Part shown: piece after piece, positions 7,587 to 14,043 of the stretch
How positions within the stretch are numbered: position 1 is the first letter of the stretch
How the letters are laid out: each line of letters begins with the position of its first letter
Origin: a bacterium
Lineage (GTDB): Bacteria; KSB1; UBA2214
Assembly (NCBI GenBank): GCA_029560815.1
Contig: JAKQKF010000009.1
Location: 1 to 14,043, forward strand
Direction of reading: 5' to 3'
DNA: 14,043 nt
Translations under genes and position numbers: made by a program
The notes under the pieces: model-generated
Told to the model about the DNA's origin: nothing
The model's database searches: none
Seen by the model: the letters and a program-made list of their open reading frames with translations, nothing else

Positions 7587-7615
7587 ATTTTAGGTTTTTA
7601 AACCTTGAAAGTCAA
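7587..7615 (-). promoter_or_regulatory. Sigma70-type promoter of the P5C dehydrogenase with overlapping palindromes
   Basis: On the minus strand TTGACT (7615-7610) and TAAAAT (7592-7587) are separated by exactly 17 bases; each matches the consensus at 5 of 6 positions. Transcription would start near 7580, giving a leader of about 70 bases. Two palindromes overlap the element: AGGTTT-TT-AAACCT (7592-7605), which fills most of the spacer, and CCTTGA-AAG-TCAAGG (7603-7617) over the -35. They are plausible operators for a repressor or activator, which is inference. Confidence 0.7.
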
Positions 7616-7736
7616 GGCAAATCTGGATCGGAGGAGGGGCGGAAGGCGGCCTGGAGCTGTTCTCCGGTCGCCCGGACGTCCCGGTGCGGAGGCAAGCTGG
7701 TTCAAGGAGGTGGAAGAGGCCGACCGGAAGAGCGGC

Positions 7737-8801
7737 TCATACGGAGGGAGGCTGGTTGAGAAGGCGGATGCGCTCCATCTCCAGATAGAAGGCCTGAAAG
7801 GCGATCTGGATGAGGGCAGCCAGCAGTTCATCCTCGATATTCTGGACCATCTGCTGCAGCAGGCGGTCATTGCTGTCGGCGATGGCGTAGAGAAGCATCA
7901 ATCCCATCGCCTGCCGCAGGGGCAGGAGGGGGACGAGCTGCTGGAGGGCGCTGGCGGTGATGCTCTCATCCTCCAGTCCGAGGCTGCCGGCGAACTGGCG
8001 CAGGTGTTCGAGCTGCAGGGCCATGATGAGGCGGGCCAGCTCAGCCCAGTTGCTCGTATCGAGGTGCTTCAGGCTCTCCAGGCCGAAGCGGGCATCCTCC
8101 TCACTGCTTGCAAAGTCCCTGAGGATGCCCCGCAGCCGTTCCTTCGCCCCCTCCGGCGAGAAGATTTCCCCCGGTGCCAGGATGCGGACCAGGGCGGCGG
8201 CGCGTTTCTGCCGTTTTTCGGGCCTCGAGGCGGTATAGAGTTCATAGACGGGGATATTGATCGAGAACCAGCGGTTGCGCGGATTGTGGCTGCCGCTCTG
8301 GACGCTCTCCTGGGCATCGAGGTAGATCTGTTCGAGATCGTGATACTCGCTGCGCTCCAGGGCGTGTTCGATCACCAGATCGATGGGATCCTCCTCATCC
8401 CACTCCCGGCCGCTCCTGACGAAGAGATTCAGATAGCGCATGCATTCGTTGATGCGGCCGCAGCAGTAGGCGCTGACGACGCCAATAAGGTTTGCTTCGC
8501 CTTCAAGCTCGTTTTTGGCGAGCGGGGCGAGCAGGCTCAGGCCGGTCTGCGGCTGGCCGAGGATGAGGGCGGCCTCGGCGCGGGCGGCCGCTGAGAACTG
8601 CTTTCCCTGCTGCAGCAGGAAGGTATAGATCTTGCCGGCAGCAGCGTGATGGTGCATGGCCAGATCGCAGCGGGCCTGCAAGAGCAGGGCCTCCTCGTTC
8701 ATCTTCTCCCCGGCGGCCTCCGGCAGCAGCAGCTCGATCGCCCTGGCGTACTCTTTTTCCGCCATGGCCTTGCGCGCCGCGGCGACGGGATCATTTTTCA
8801 T
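7737..8801 (-). CDS. TPR-like helical-repeat protein of unknown function
   Basis: The start is the ATG at 8801 (354 residues), with GGAG 9 bases upstream; the frame continues 49 codons upstream but those overlap the aminopeptidase gene. There is no signal peptide or membrane helix, so it is probably cytoplasmic. Residues 1-130 look like degenerate tetratricopeptide helices: AARKAMAEKEYARAIELL, ALLLQARCDLAMHHHAAAG, ARAEAALILGQPQTGLSLL and VSAYCCGRINECMRYLNLF each have the small/large pattern of a TPR helix pair. The middle (131-240) is charged and mixed, and the last 110 residues are Leu/Ala/Gln-rich helices. It is the second gene of a tight pair, 14 bases after the stop of the aminopeptidase, with its ribosome site inside that gap. 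A role as partner or scaffold for the peptidase is possible but unproven. I do not recognise the family. Confidence 0.75.
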   Translation of the reverse strand: MKNDPVAAARKAMAEKEYARAIELLLPEAAGEKMNEEALLLQARCDLAMHHHAAAGKIYTFLLQQGKQFSAAARAEAALILGQPQTGLSLLAPLAKNELEGEANLIGVVSAYCCGRINECMRYLNLFVRSGREWDEEDPIDLVIEHALERSEYHDLEQIYLDAQESVQSGSHNPRNRWFSINIPVYELYTASRPEKRQKRAAALVRILAPGEIFSPEGAKERLRGILRDFASSEEDARFGLESLKHLDTSNWAELARLIMALQLEHLRQFAGSLGLEDESITASALQQLVPLLPLRQAMGLMLLYAIADSNDRLLQQMVQNIEDELLAALIQIAFQAFYLEMERIRLLNQPPSV

Positions 8802-8815
8802 AGGTGCTCGCTCCG

Positions 8816-9931
8816 CTAAAGCAAATTTTCCGGGTTGAGGGGAAAGAGTTCCGGCACGACGAAAAGGCCGTCCCGGCGCACCAGCCGGTCGTCGAACCAG
8901 ATCGAACCCCCGCCGAATGCCGGGGTTTGAATGCAGACCATATCCCAATGGATCACGGAGTGATTGCCATTGGGCGTGTTGTCCAGGCAGGCGCCCGGCG
9001 TGAGGTGGAACGAGCCGGCGATCTTTTCATCGAAGAGAATGTCGAGCAGCGGCCGGCTGATGAAGGGATTGACCCCGAGGGCGAACTCACCGATGAAACG
9101 GGCGCCCGGGTCGGTGTTGAGAACCTGGTTGAGAAGCTCGCTTTTGTCCGAGCGGGCGGCAGTGATGCGCCCTTTGTCGAACTCAAGCTCGATGCCCTCG
9201 TGGACCACGCCGTGATAGATGCTCCGGGCGGTGAAGCGGACGCGCCCCTCGACCGACTCGCGGACAGGTGCGGTATAGACCTCACCGTCGGGCAGATTGT
9301 ACTCTCCGGCACAGGGGATGACCGGCATCTCCTTGATCGAGAAGCGCAGGTCGGTTCCCGGTCCCTCGATGCGCACACGGTTGGTCTCCGCCATCAGCCG
9401 GACCAGAGGCGCCATGGCCGCGGCCATTTTGGCATAGTCGAGGGTGCAGACCGAAAAATAAAAATCCTCAAACGCCTCGCTGCTCTGCTGGGCCAGCTGC
9501 GCCATGGCCGGATGGGGCCAGCGCAGCACTACCCAGCGGGTTTTGGGGATGCGGATCGCCTGGTGCACCGGCTGCCACCAGAGTCTCTGGTAGAGGCGCA
9601 TCTGTTCTTCAGGGACGTCGGACAACTCGGCGCTGTTGTACGCCCCGCGCAGGCCGACGTAGGCCTGCACGCCCGCCATCTGCGCCGCTTCCAGACGCCC
9701 CATCTCCTCCATACCGGCGGCGTCGCTGAGCCGGTAGAATTCGCGCAGCACCAGGTTCTGCTTGAGGTTGACCAGGGGGACCGCCTCCACGCTCCGCGCT
9801 TCGCGGATCAGGGCGATCACCATCTCCGGAGGGATGTCGGTCGCCTCTATGAGGAGCCTCTCGCCCGGCTGCAGGCGGAGGGAGTGATGGACGATGGTTC
9901 TGGCGAGTGCTGCGAGACGCGGGTCCGGCAT
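8816..9931 (-). CDS. M29-like metallo-aminopeptidase
   Basis: The start is the ATG at 9931 (371 residues), with AGGA 6 bases upstream and a strong promoter just before it. Length and order of motifs fit the thermophilic aminopeptidase (AmpS/T, M29) family, which removes N-terminal residues with a two-metal centre. Candidate metal ligands are all present: Glu217 in PDGEVYTAP, Glu282 in IGEFALG, His309 in GSFHLTPG after FDEK, and His328 and Asp330 in the IHWDMV stretch. The N-terminal half (ALARTIVHHSLRLQPGERLLIEA) matches the family's first domain. The sequence is divergent in places, for example HLTPGACLDN where the family usually has an HLALG-type stretch, so substrate range may differ. There is no signal peptide. 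It is the first gene of a two-gene unit with the helical-repeat protein, divergent from the DUF4139 protein. Confidence 0.85.
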   Translation of the reverse strand: MPDPRLAALARTIVHHSLRLQPGERLLIEATDIPPEMVIALIREARSVEAVPLVNLKQNLVLREFYRLSDAAGMEEMGRLEAAQMAGVQAYVGLRGAYNSAELSDVPEEQMRLYQRLWWQPVHQAIRIPKTRWVVLRWPHPAMAQLAQQSSEAFEDFYFSVCTLDYAKMAAAMAPLVRLMAETNRVRIEGPGTDLRFSIKEMPVIPCAGEYNLPDGEVYTAPVRESVEGRVRFTARSIYHGVVHEGIELEFDKGRITAARSDKSELLNQVLNTDPGARFIGEFALGVNPFISRPLLDILFDEKIAGSFHLTPGACLDNTPNGNHSVIHWDMVCIQTPAFGGGSIWFDDRLVRRDGLFVVPELFPLNPENLL

Positions 9932-9964
9932 GTTTTTTCCTGAAACTGGCGATGGGGGATGAGC

Positions 9965-9982
9965 TTGCGTAAATATACGCAA
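9965..9982. promoter_or_regulatory. Palindromic operator candidate over the aminopeptidase -10
   Basis: TTGCGTA (9965-9971) and TACGCAA (9976-9982) form a perfect 7-bp inverted repeat with a 4-base spacer. It covers the whole -10 and the predicted start of the minus-strand promoter, the position where a dimeric repressor would block RNA polymerase. The regulator is unknown. Confidence 0.5.
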
Positions 9983-10000
9983 ATGACGGGCCATTGTCAA
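9972..10000 (-). promoter_or_regulatory. Near-consensus sigma70-type promoter of the aminopeptidase operon
   Basis: On the minus strand a perfect TTGACA (10000-9995) and TATATT (9977-9972, 5 of 6) are separated by exactly 17 bases. The start would fall near 9965, giving a leader of about 34 bases before the ATG at 9931. It should drive both the aminopeptidase and the helical-repeat gene. Confidence 0.8.
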
Positions 10001-10031
10001 CAGCCTGCGCGGGCCCATCTTCACTTTGGCC

Positions 10032-10060
10032 TTGATATTTGTCGTGTCTTTTAATACCTT
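10032..10060 (+). promoter_or_regulatory. Possible promoter of the DUF4139 gene
   Basis: TTGATA (10032-10037, 5 of 6) and TACCTT (10055-10060, 3 of 6) are 17 bases apart on the plus strand, about 77 bases before the ATG at 10137. The -10 is poor, so this is tentative. It sits back to back with the aminopeptidase promoter. Confidence 0.3.
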
Positions 10061-10136
10061 ACAGTGGGCAGGGCCGCGTGTACGGCCCGCCCGGGCGGCG
10101 GTATCGGGATCTTCATTTCACCTGCGGAGCCTTGTC

Positions 10137-11744
10137 ATGGTCAGAAAAATCGTGGTTATGCTGCTGGCGGCCGGCGCCCTGTGCGCGGCCGAAATTGAGA
10201 GCCGGATCGTCCGGGTGACCGTCTATCCCGGCATGGCACTGGTGGAGAGGGAGGCCGCGTTGAATCTGAAGGCGGGCGCGAACACCCTCACCCTCACCGG
10301 CCTGCCGGCGGTACTGGTCGATGAATCGGTCCATGCCAGAGTGACCTCCGGCGGGGGAGTGGCGATCGAGGAGATCAAGGTCGAGCGCTGGTTCCTCTCC
10401 AGAGCAGATGAGGGGGAGGCCCGCAAGGTGGAGACGGCCATCCTCGATCTGGAACGTCAGATCATGCTGGTGGAGGGAGAGCTCAAGAGCCTCGCCGCAA
10501 AAGAGAAATTCCTCCATTCCATTCAGGCGACCCCGCCCGCGGGAGCGGGCCAGAGCGCCGGGCTCAAGGTGGATGCGCCCGCCTGGAACAGCGCCCTCTC
10601 CTACATCGGCACCCAGCTCAACAAGATTTACAGCGAGATGGCGGAGTTTGAACTGAAAAGGCGCGCTCTGAAAGAGGAGAAGGAGGCCCTGGAGAAACAG
10701 CTCGCTGAGCTCCAGTCGGCCAAGCCGCGTGAGGACAAGTCGATCGAGCTGACCCTGCGCGCTGATGCCGGCGGCACCGGCAAGCTGGCCGTCACCTATC
10801 TGGTCAGCGACGTGACCTGGTGGCCCGGCTACGAGATCCGCGCCCTGCCGGGAGAGGGCCGGATGGAGCTTCTCTACACCGGTCAGGTGCGTCAGAAGAG
10901 CGGTGAGGAGTGGAGTGATGTCGAGCTCTCCCTTTCGACCTCGCAGCCCGCCCGCAGTGCGACCGTGCCCGAACTGTGGCCCTGGGATTTGCGCCTGTGG
11001 CAGCCCTCGCGTGTCGCCATGCAAAAGGCGGGCGGCCGGGAGGACAACGCGGTCTTGGCCGCCTCGTTTGACAAAGCCGAAGAGATGATGGCCCCCGAAG
11101 CGCCGGCCGGGATTGACAGCAGATCGACCTCGATTCTCTTCGCCATCCCCGGTCTGCGCACCATCGCCAGCGGAGAGGAACCCGCCCGGGTCGTGATCGC
11201 CCGCAGCAGTTATGCCGCCGCGATGAGCTATATCACCATTCCCAAGCTCTCCGCTTTTGTCTATCTCCAGGGCAAGATCGTCAACGAGGGGCTGGCTCCC
11301 CTTCTCGCCGGCCAGGCGATGGTCTATGTCGATGGCGACTATGTCGGCAAGACCGCGATCAAGCCCCTGGCGCCCGGCGAGAGCGCCGACCTCTCTCTCG
11401 GCATCGATGAAGGGCTGAAGGTGAAACGCGAGCTGGTGAAAAAGTATGAGCGCAACAAGGGTACGCTGAGCAAGAAACAGGAGATGGAATACGATTACAG
11501 GATCGTGATCGAGAATTTCAAGAAGCAGGCGGTCAAGGTCAAGGTGGTGGATCAGCTGCCGCGGCCGCTGCAGGAGGAGATCGAACTCGGCGACGTCAAA
11601 CTGTCGCCGCCGCCGGAGGAGTGGGACAAGGATAAACAGCAGGTGAGCTGGACGTTGGAGATCAAGCCGGGCGGCAAGTCAGAGCTTTTGCTCCACTTCA
11701 CGGTCTCCTCTCCGCGCAGCGCCCGGGTGATCGGCCTGGATTGA
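10137..11744 (+). CDS. Exported DUF4140/DUF4139 (MuiA-like) protein
   Basis: The start is the ATG at 10137 (535 residues), with GGAG 7 bases upstream and a signal peptide directly after it: MVRK, hydrophobic 5-16, likely cleavage near LCAAEI. The 37 extra codons upstream lack a ribosome site. Residues 19-130 are the N-terminal DUF4140 region (SRIVRVTVYPGMALVEREA), followed by helical, coiled-coil-prone stretches (95-127 and 155-194) split by a Pro/Gly linker. From 205 to the end is DUF4139, with family landmarks VTWWPGYEIRA (226-236), SGEEWSDVELSLSTSQP (255-271), VYVDGDYVG (397-404) and LGIDEGLKVKREL (421-433). The family is known from the 'mucoidy inhibitor A' name and is otherwise poorly characterised. 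It is probably periplasmic or surface-linked. No catalytic residue can be assigned. It is divergent from the aminopeptidase operon and converges on the phosphatase. Confidence 0.85.
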   Translation: MVRKIVVMLLAAGALCAAEIESRIVRVTVYPGMALVEREAALNLKAGANTLTLTGLPAVLVDESVHARVTSGGGVAIEEIKVERWFLSRADEGEARKVETAILDLERQIMLVEGELKSLAAKEKFLHSIQATPPAGAGQSAGLKVDAPAWNSALSYIGTQLNKIYSEMAEFELKRRALKEEKEALEKQLAELQSAKPREDKSIELTLRADAGGTGKLAVTYLVSDVTWWPGYEIRALPGEGRMELLYTGQVRQKSGEEWSDVELSLSTSQPARSATVPELWPWDLRLWQPSRVAMQKAGGREDNAVLAASFDKAEEMMAPEAPAGIDSRSTSILFAIPGLRTIASGEEPARVVIARSSYAAAMSYITIPKLSAFVYLQGKIVNEGLAPLLAGQAMVYVDGDYVGKTAIKPLAPGESADLSLGIDEGLKVKRELVKKYERNKGTLSKKQEMEYDYRIVIENFKKQAVKVKVVDQLPRPLQEEIELGDVKLSPPPEEWDKDKQQVSWTLEIKPGGKSELLLHFTVSSPRSARVIGLD

Positions 11745-11765
11745 GTCGCGCCATGAGGGATTCCG

Positions 11766-11792
11766 GCTGCGCCGCCCGCCCGCCGGCGCAGC
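11766..11792. terminator. Hairpin between convergent DUF4139 and phosphatase genes
   Basis: GCTGCGCC (11766-11773) and GGCGCAGC (11785-11792) form a perfect 8-bp stem around an 11-base C/G loop, in the 48-base gap between two convergent stops. It directly abuts the phosphatase TGA. There is no T-run on either side, so it may act as a weak bidirectional terminator or as an RNA 3'-end stabiliser. Confidence 0.45.
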
Positions 11793-12893
11793 TCACAGCT
11801 TTTGCAGGATGATCATGGTGATGTCGTCGTGCGTCGGGGCGTCGCCGACGAAATTTTGCAGCCGGTTGATCAGCTTTTCGCCGATGGCGTCGGCGCTGCG
11901 CCAGGTCATGGAGGCCAGGCTGGCGCGCAGACGCTCCTCTCCCCAGAAATTGCCCTCCAGATTGCGGGCTTCCACCAGTCCGTCCGAATAGAAAAAGAGG
12001 GTTTCACCCGGCTTGAGGGTGAGGCTCTGGGTCGTATACTCGGCCAGCGGCTGGATTCCGAGAGCGGGGCCGCCCTTGGGCCACTCACTCACTTGTTCGC
12101 CCTGGAGGAAAAGGGGGGGCTGGTGGCCGGCATTGATGAAGCGCACGTTTCCCTCATCCGCAGCGATCTCAAAATAGATCATCGAGGCGAACCGGTTGGC
12201 CATGGTGTCGCGGATATAGATCCGGTTCATCTTGCGGCCGAGTTCAGCGGGATCGGTGCTGTCGGGCGCGAGGGCGCGCAGCGTGGCCTGAAGCTTGGCC
12301 ATGAGCAAGGCCGCGCCGAGCCCTTTGTCCGAGATGTCCCCCAGGGCAAAACCGTGACGGTGGCTGTTGATCGGCATATAGTCGAGCAGGTCGCCTCCCA
12401 CCTCGTTGGCGGGATGGTAGTAGAGCCAGATCGACCAGCCCGGAATTGCCGGCGGCTGGTCGGGGATGAGGGCTTTCTGGACGATGCGGCCCGCCTGGAG
12501 TTCACTGCGCGCCAGCATCTTGTCCTTGACCTCGAGCATGAGGATGAAGACCAGGAGGATGAGCCCGGCGATGCTGACATCGCTGCCGGCCTGGATGGAA
12601 GAGCCGTGCATTTCGCAGCGCGGCGAATAGACCAGGAGGAGGGCGAGAATGAGCAGGAGCCTGCGAAAGCTGCTCATGTGCAGCAGCAGGCTCTTAAGCA
12701 GCCAGAAGGTGACGGCGAAAAAGCGGCGGACGCTGCCCATGGTGCGCATACGGCTGCGCTGTTCGTCGCTGAGATAGAACTGCTTCATTTCGGCGTTTTC
12801 GCGCCGGATTTGCGCAATGTACCCCCCCCTGCGCAGATCATCACGCAGCACCTTGCGCAGCTGCGGTTCCGTTGTTGACTCATATCCTGACAT
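11793..12893 (-). CDS. Membrane-anchored PP2C/SpoIIE-type serine phosphatase
   Basis: The start is the ATG at 12893 (366 residues), with GGAG 6 bases upstream. An N-terminal cytosolic basic segment (1-53) is followed by hydrophobic segments at about 57-72 and 77-90 and a membrane helix at 108-121. A helical linker (EVKDKMLARSELQAGRIVQKA) then leads into the SpoIIE domain (about 150-366). Metal-binding acids are conserved: Asp168 in EVGGDLLDY, Asp186 in GDISDKG, Asp304 in YSDGLVEA and Asp357 in THDDITM, so it should be an active Mn/Mg-dependent phosphatase. In RsbU/SpoIIE systems such enzymes dephosphorylate an anti-sigma-factor antagonist; no such partner gene is in the window. No sensor domain is visible, so signal input may come through the membrane part. 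A G8 tract in codons 22-24 is unusual (see findings). Confidence 0.88.
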   Translation of the reverse strand: MSGYESTTEPQLRKVLRDDLRRGGYIAQIRRENAEMKQFYLSDEQRSRMRTMGSVRRFFAVTFWLLKSLLLHMSSFRRLLLILALLLVYSPRCEMHGSSIQAGSDVSIAGLILLVFILMLEVKDKMLARSELQAGRIVQKALIPDQPPAIPGWSIWLYYHPANEVGGDLLDYMPINSHRHGFALGDISDKGLGAALLMAKLQATLRALAPDSTDPAELGRKMNRIYIRDTMANRFASMIYFEIAADEGNVRFINAGHQPPLFLQGEQVSEWPKGGPALGIQPLAEYTTQSLTLKPGETLFFYSDGLVEARNLEGNFWGEERLRASLASMTWRSADAIGEKLINRLQNFVGDAPTHDDITMIILQKL

Positions 12894-12957
12894 GGCACTC
12901 TCCCGGCTCGATGTACGCATTTTCTTACGTATTTTCCGCGCAAAAGTAACATTTTTC

Positions 12958-12996
12958 GGCAAAACGGCGGGATCCTGCCGGGCCGCCGGTTTTGCC
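12958..12996. repeat. Long imperfect inverted repeat in divergent promoter region
   Basis: The left arm 12958-12970 (GGCAAAACGGCGG) and right arm 12983-12996 (CCGCCGGTTTTGCC) are complementary over 13 pairs with one extra G in the right arm, around a 12-base loop. It lies between the divergent phosphatase and dipeptide-epimerase genes, 65 bases before the phosphatase start and 100 bases before the epimerase start. It could be an operator pair, a DNA cruciform or a hairpin in a leader; neither arm is followed by a T-run. Confidence 0.55.
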
Positions 12997-13096
12997 CCGC
13001 AACGGCCAGGCGCCTGCAATTGTGCGTATTTTATTTGCCTTTTTCCTGCGAAAGGTGTAATTTCTGCAGCAGATAATCATTTGGAGGAGGAGTAGA

Positions 13097-14043
13097 ATGT
13101 CCATGTCGCGCAAAGAGTTCATCCACAAAACCGGCAAGGGGATCATCGCGGCCGGGGCCGCCTCGGCAGCAGCGCCGCTCATGGGCGGGTGCCAGCAAGG
13201 CGCCGGCCGGAGCAGCGGCGGCTTTAGCATGGAGATCAAGAGCAAACGTCTCGAGCTCCGTCATGCCTGGACCATAGCCCGCAACACCAGCACCTACAAG
13301 GAATATGCTTTTGTAAAGCTTGAAAAAGACGGCGTGGTTGGACTGGGTGAGGCCGCCCATAACGTCCGTTACGGCGAATCGCTCGAATCGATCATCGCGA
13401 CTCTTGAAAAAGCGCGGCCGATCCTCGAAACCTGCGATCCCTGGCAGTTCGTCGACGTCAACGCCGCCGTGCAGGCCGTGTGCGAAGGGCAGACGGCGGC
13501 CAAGGCGGCCATCGATATCGCCCTCATGGACTGGATCACCAGATCCCTGGGCATCCCCCTTTATCAGTTCTGGGGCCTTGACCCGAAAAAGGCCCCGCAG
13601 ACCACCTTTTCGATCGGCATCGACACCATGGAGATGGTCAAACAGAAGGTGGAGGAGGCCGCCCCCTATCCCCTGCTCAAGATCAAGATGGGCAAGGAGA
13701 ATGACGAAGAGATCCTTGCGGCGGTGCGCAGTGTGACCCAAAAGACCCTGCGCGTTGATGCCAATGAGGGGTGGAAGGAAAAGGAGCTCGCCCTGCGCAA
13801 GGTGGAGTGGCTGGCGGCCAACGGCGTCGATATCGTCGAGCAGCCCATGCCGAGCCACATGCTCGAAGAGACCGCCTGGGTCAAGGAGCGCGCCTCCATC
13901 CCCATCCTCGCCGACGAGTCGGTCAAGACCAGCGCAGATATCCCCAAACTGGCCGAGGCCTTCGACGGCATCAATATCAAGGTGGACAAGGCCGGCGGAC
14001 TTCAGGAATCCCTGCGCATGATCTGGATGGCCCGCTCCCTCGG
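13097..14043 (+). CDS. Exported dipeptide epimerase (enolase superfamily), 3'-truncated by window edge
   Basis: The start is the ATG at 13097, preceded by GGAGGAGGAG at short distance; 315 residues are visible and the frame runs off the window. The N terminus looks like a Tat-type signal with RK in place of RR (MSMSRKEFIHKTGKG, then Ala-rich). It ends in LMGGC at 28-32, a weak lipobox. The mature part from about 45 is a muconate-lactonising/dipeptide-epimerase enzyme. Substrate-face lysines are Lys195 and Lys197 in LLKIKMG; metal ligands are Asp221 (RVDANEGW), Glu248 (VEQP) and Asp273 (LADES); the opposite catalytic base is Lys295 (INIKVDKAGG). These match the L-Ala-D/L-Glu epimerase pattern, which acts on murein-derived or other dipeptides. 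Most such enzymes are cytoplasmic, so the export signal is notable. True specificity cannot be read from the sequence. Confidence 0.87.
   Translation, partial: MSMSRKEFIHKTGKGIIAAGAASAAAPLMGGCQQGAGRSSGGFSMEIKSKRLELRHAWTIARNTSTYKEYAFVKLEKDGVVGLGEAAHNVRYGESLESIIATLEKARPILETCDPWQFVDVNAAVQAVCEGQTAAKAAIDIALMDWITRSLGIPLYQFWGLDPKKAPQTTFSIGIDTMEMVKQKVEEAAPYPLLKIKMGKENDEEILAAVRSVTQKTLRVDANEGWKEKELALRKVEWLAANGVDIVEQPMPSHMLEETAWVKERASIPILADESVKTSADIPKLAEAFDGINIKVDKAGGLQESLRMIWMARSL

Noticed and set aside
6769..9943. Long plus-strand frames over the dehydrogenase, repeat protein and aminopeptidase
   Set aside because: They lie antisense to well-supported genes, their products lack motifs, and their starts lack ribosome sites.
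11802..12878. 358-codon plus-strand frame opposite the phosphatase
   Set aside because: The minus-strand protein has every PP2C metal motif; the antisense product is low-complexity and unrecognisable.
13035..13063. Possible epimerase promoter TTGCCT-N17-TAATTT
   Set aside because: Only 4 of 6 and 3 of 6 matches; too weak to list as a feature.
13031..13858. 275-codon minus-strand frame opposite the epimerase
   Set aside because: The plus-strand epimerase carries all catalytic residues and a strong ribosome site; the antisense frame has neither.
1..14043. tRNA or rRNA genes, CRISPR array, insertion sequences, prophage or defence genes
   Set aside because: No cloverleaf, regularly spaced repeat, transposase, integrase or defence-protein motif was found on reading both strands.

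Overview
This is a 14 kb GC-rich bacterial stretch, densely coded on both strands with short intergenic gaps. Two neighbouring secreted proteins end in the domain that carries the NYPNPFN motif, a WDG motif and a basic tail. That domain is the C-terminal sorting or FlgD-like domain common in Fibrobacteres-Chlorobi-Bacteroidetes (FCB) group bacteria and related candidate phyla. Together with Escherichia-like -35/-10 promoters, this suggests an uncultured FCB-type lineage (for example Calditrichota, KSB1 or Ignavibacteria-like). That placement is inference from protein style and cannot be tested from this window alone.

Layout, left to right. (1) The 3' end of a class I SAM methyltransferase (+, 1-498) converges on (2) two surface or secreted multidomain proteins, both on the minus strand (591-2747 and 2898-4358). 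They share SdrD-B-like, DUF11-like, FN3-like and sorting modules but carry the first two in opposite order. (3) A gene-poor stretch (4359-4888) holds an AT-rich tract and a small coding-like frame with one membrane helix and no convincing start. (4) An HSL-type esterase (minus, 4889-5812) lies downstream of a delta-1-pyrroline-5-carboxylate dehydrogenase (minus, 5962-7512). The dehydrogenase has a strong promoter with nested palindromes. (5) A two-gene minus operon codes for an M29-like metallo-aminopeptidase (8816-9931) and a helical-repeat protein of unknown role (7737-8801). It is driven by a near-consensus promoter whose -10 is covered by a palindrome. (6) Divergent from it is an exported DUF4140/DUF4139 protein (+, 10137-11744). 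(7) This converges on a membrane-anchored PP2C/SpoIIE phosphatase (minus, 11793-12893). (8) Divergent from the phosphatase is the 5' part of an apparently exported dipeptide epimerase (+, 13097 to the window end).

Several genes fit peptide and amino-acid turnover. The epimerase would convert L-Ala-D-Glu-type dipeptides, an aminopeptidase could split the product, and the P5C dehydrogenase makes glutamate from proline or ornithine breakdown. The genes are in separate transcription units, so this link is weak inference. I see no RNA genes, transposons, phage genes or CRISPR array, and no clearly new multi-gene defence or biosynthetic system. The best leads are the module-permuted secreted pair, the two palindromic promoters, the exported epimerase, the uncharacterised partner of the aminopeptidase, and the G8 tract near the start of the phosphatase gene.
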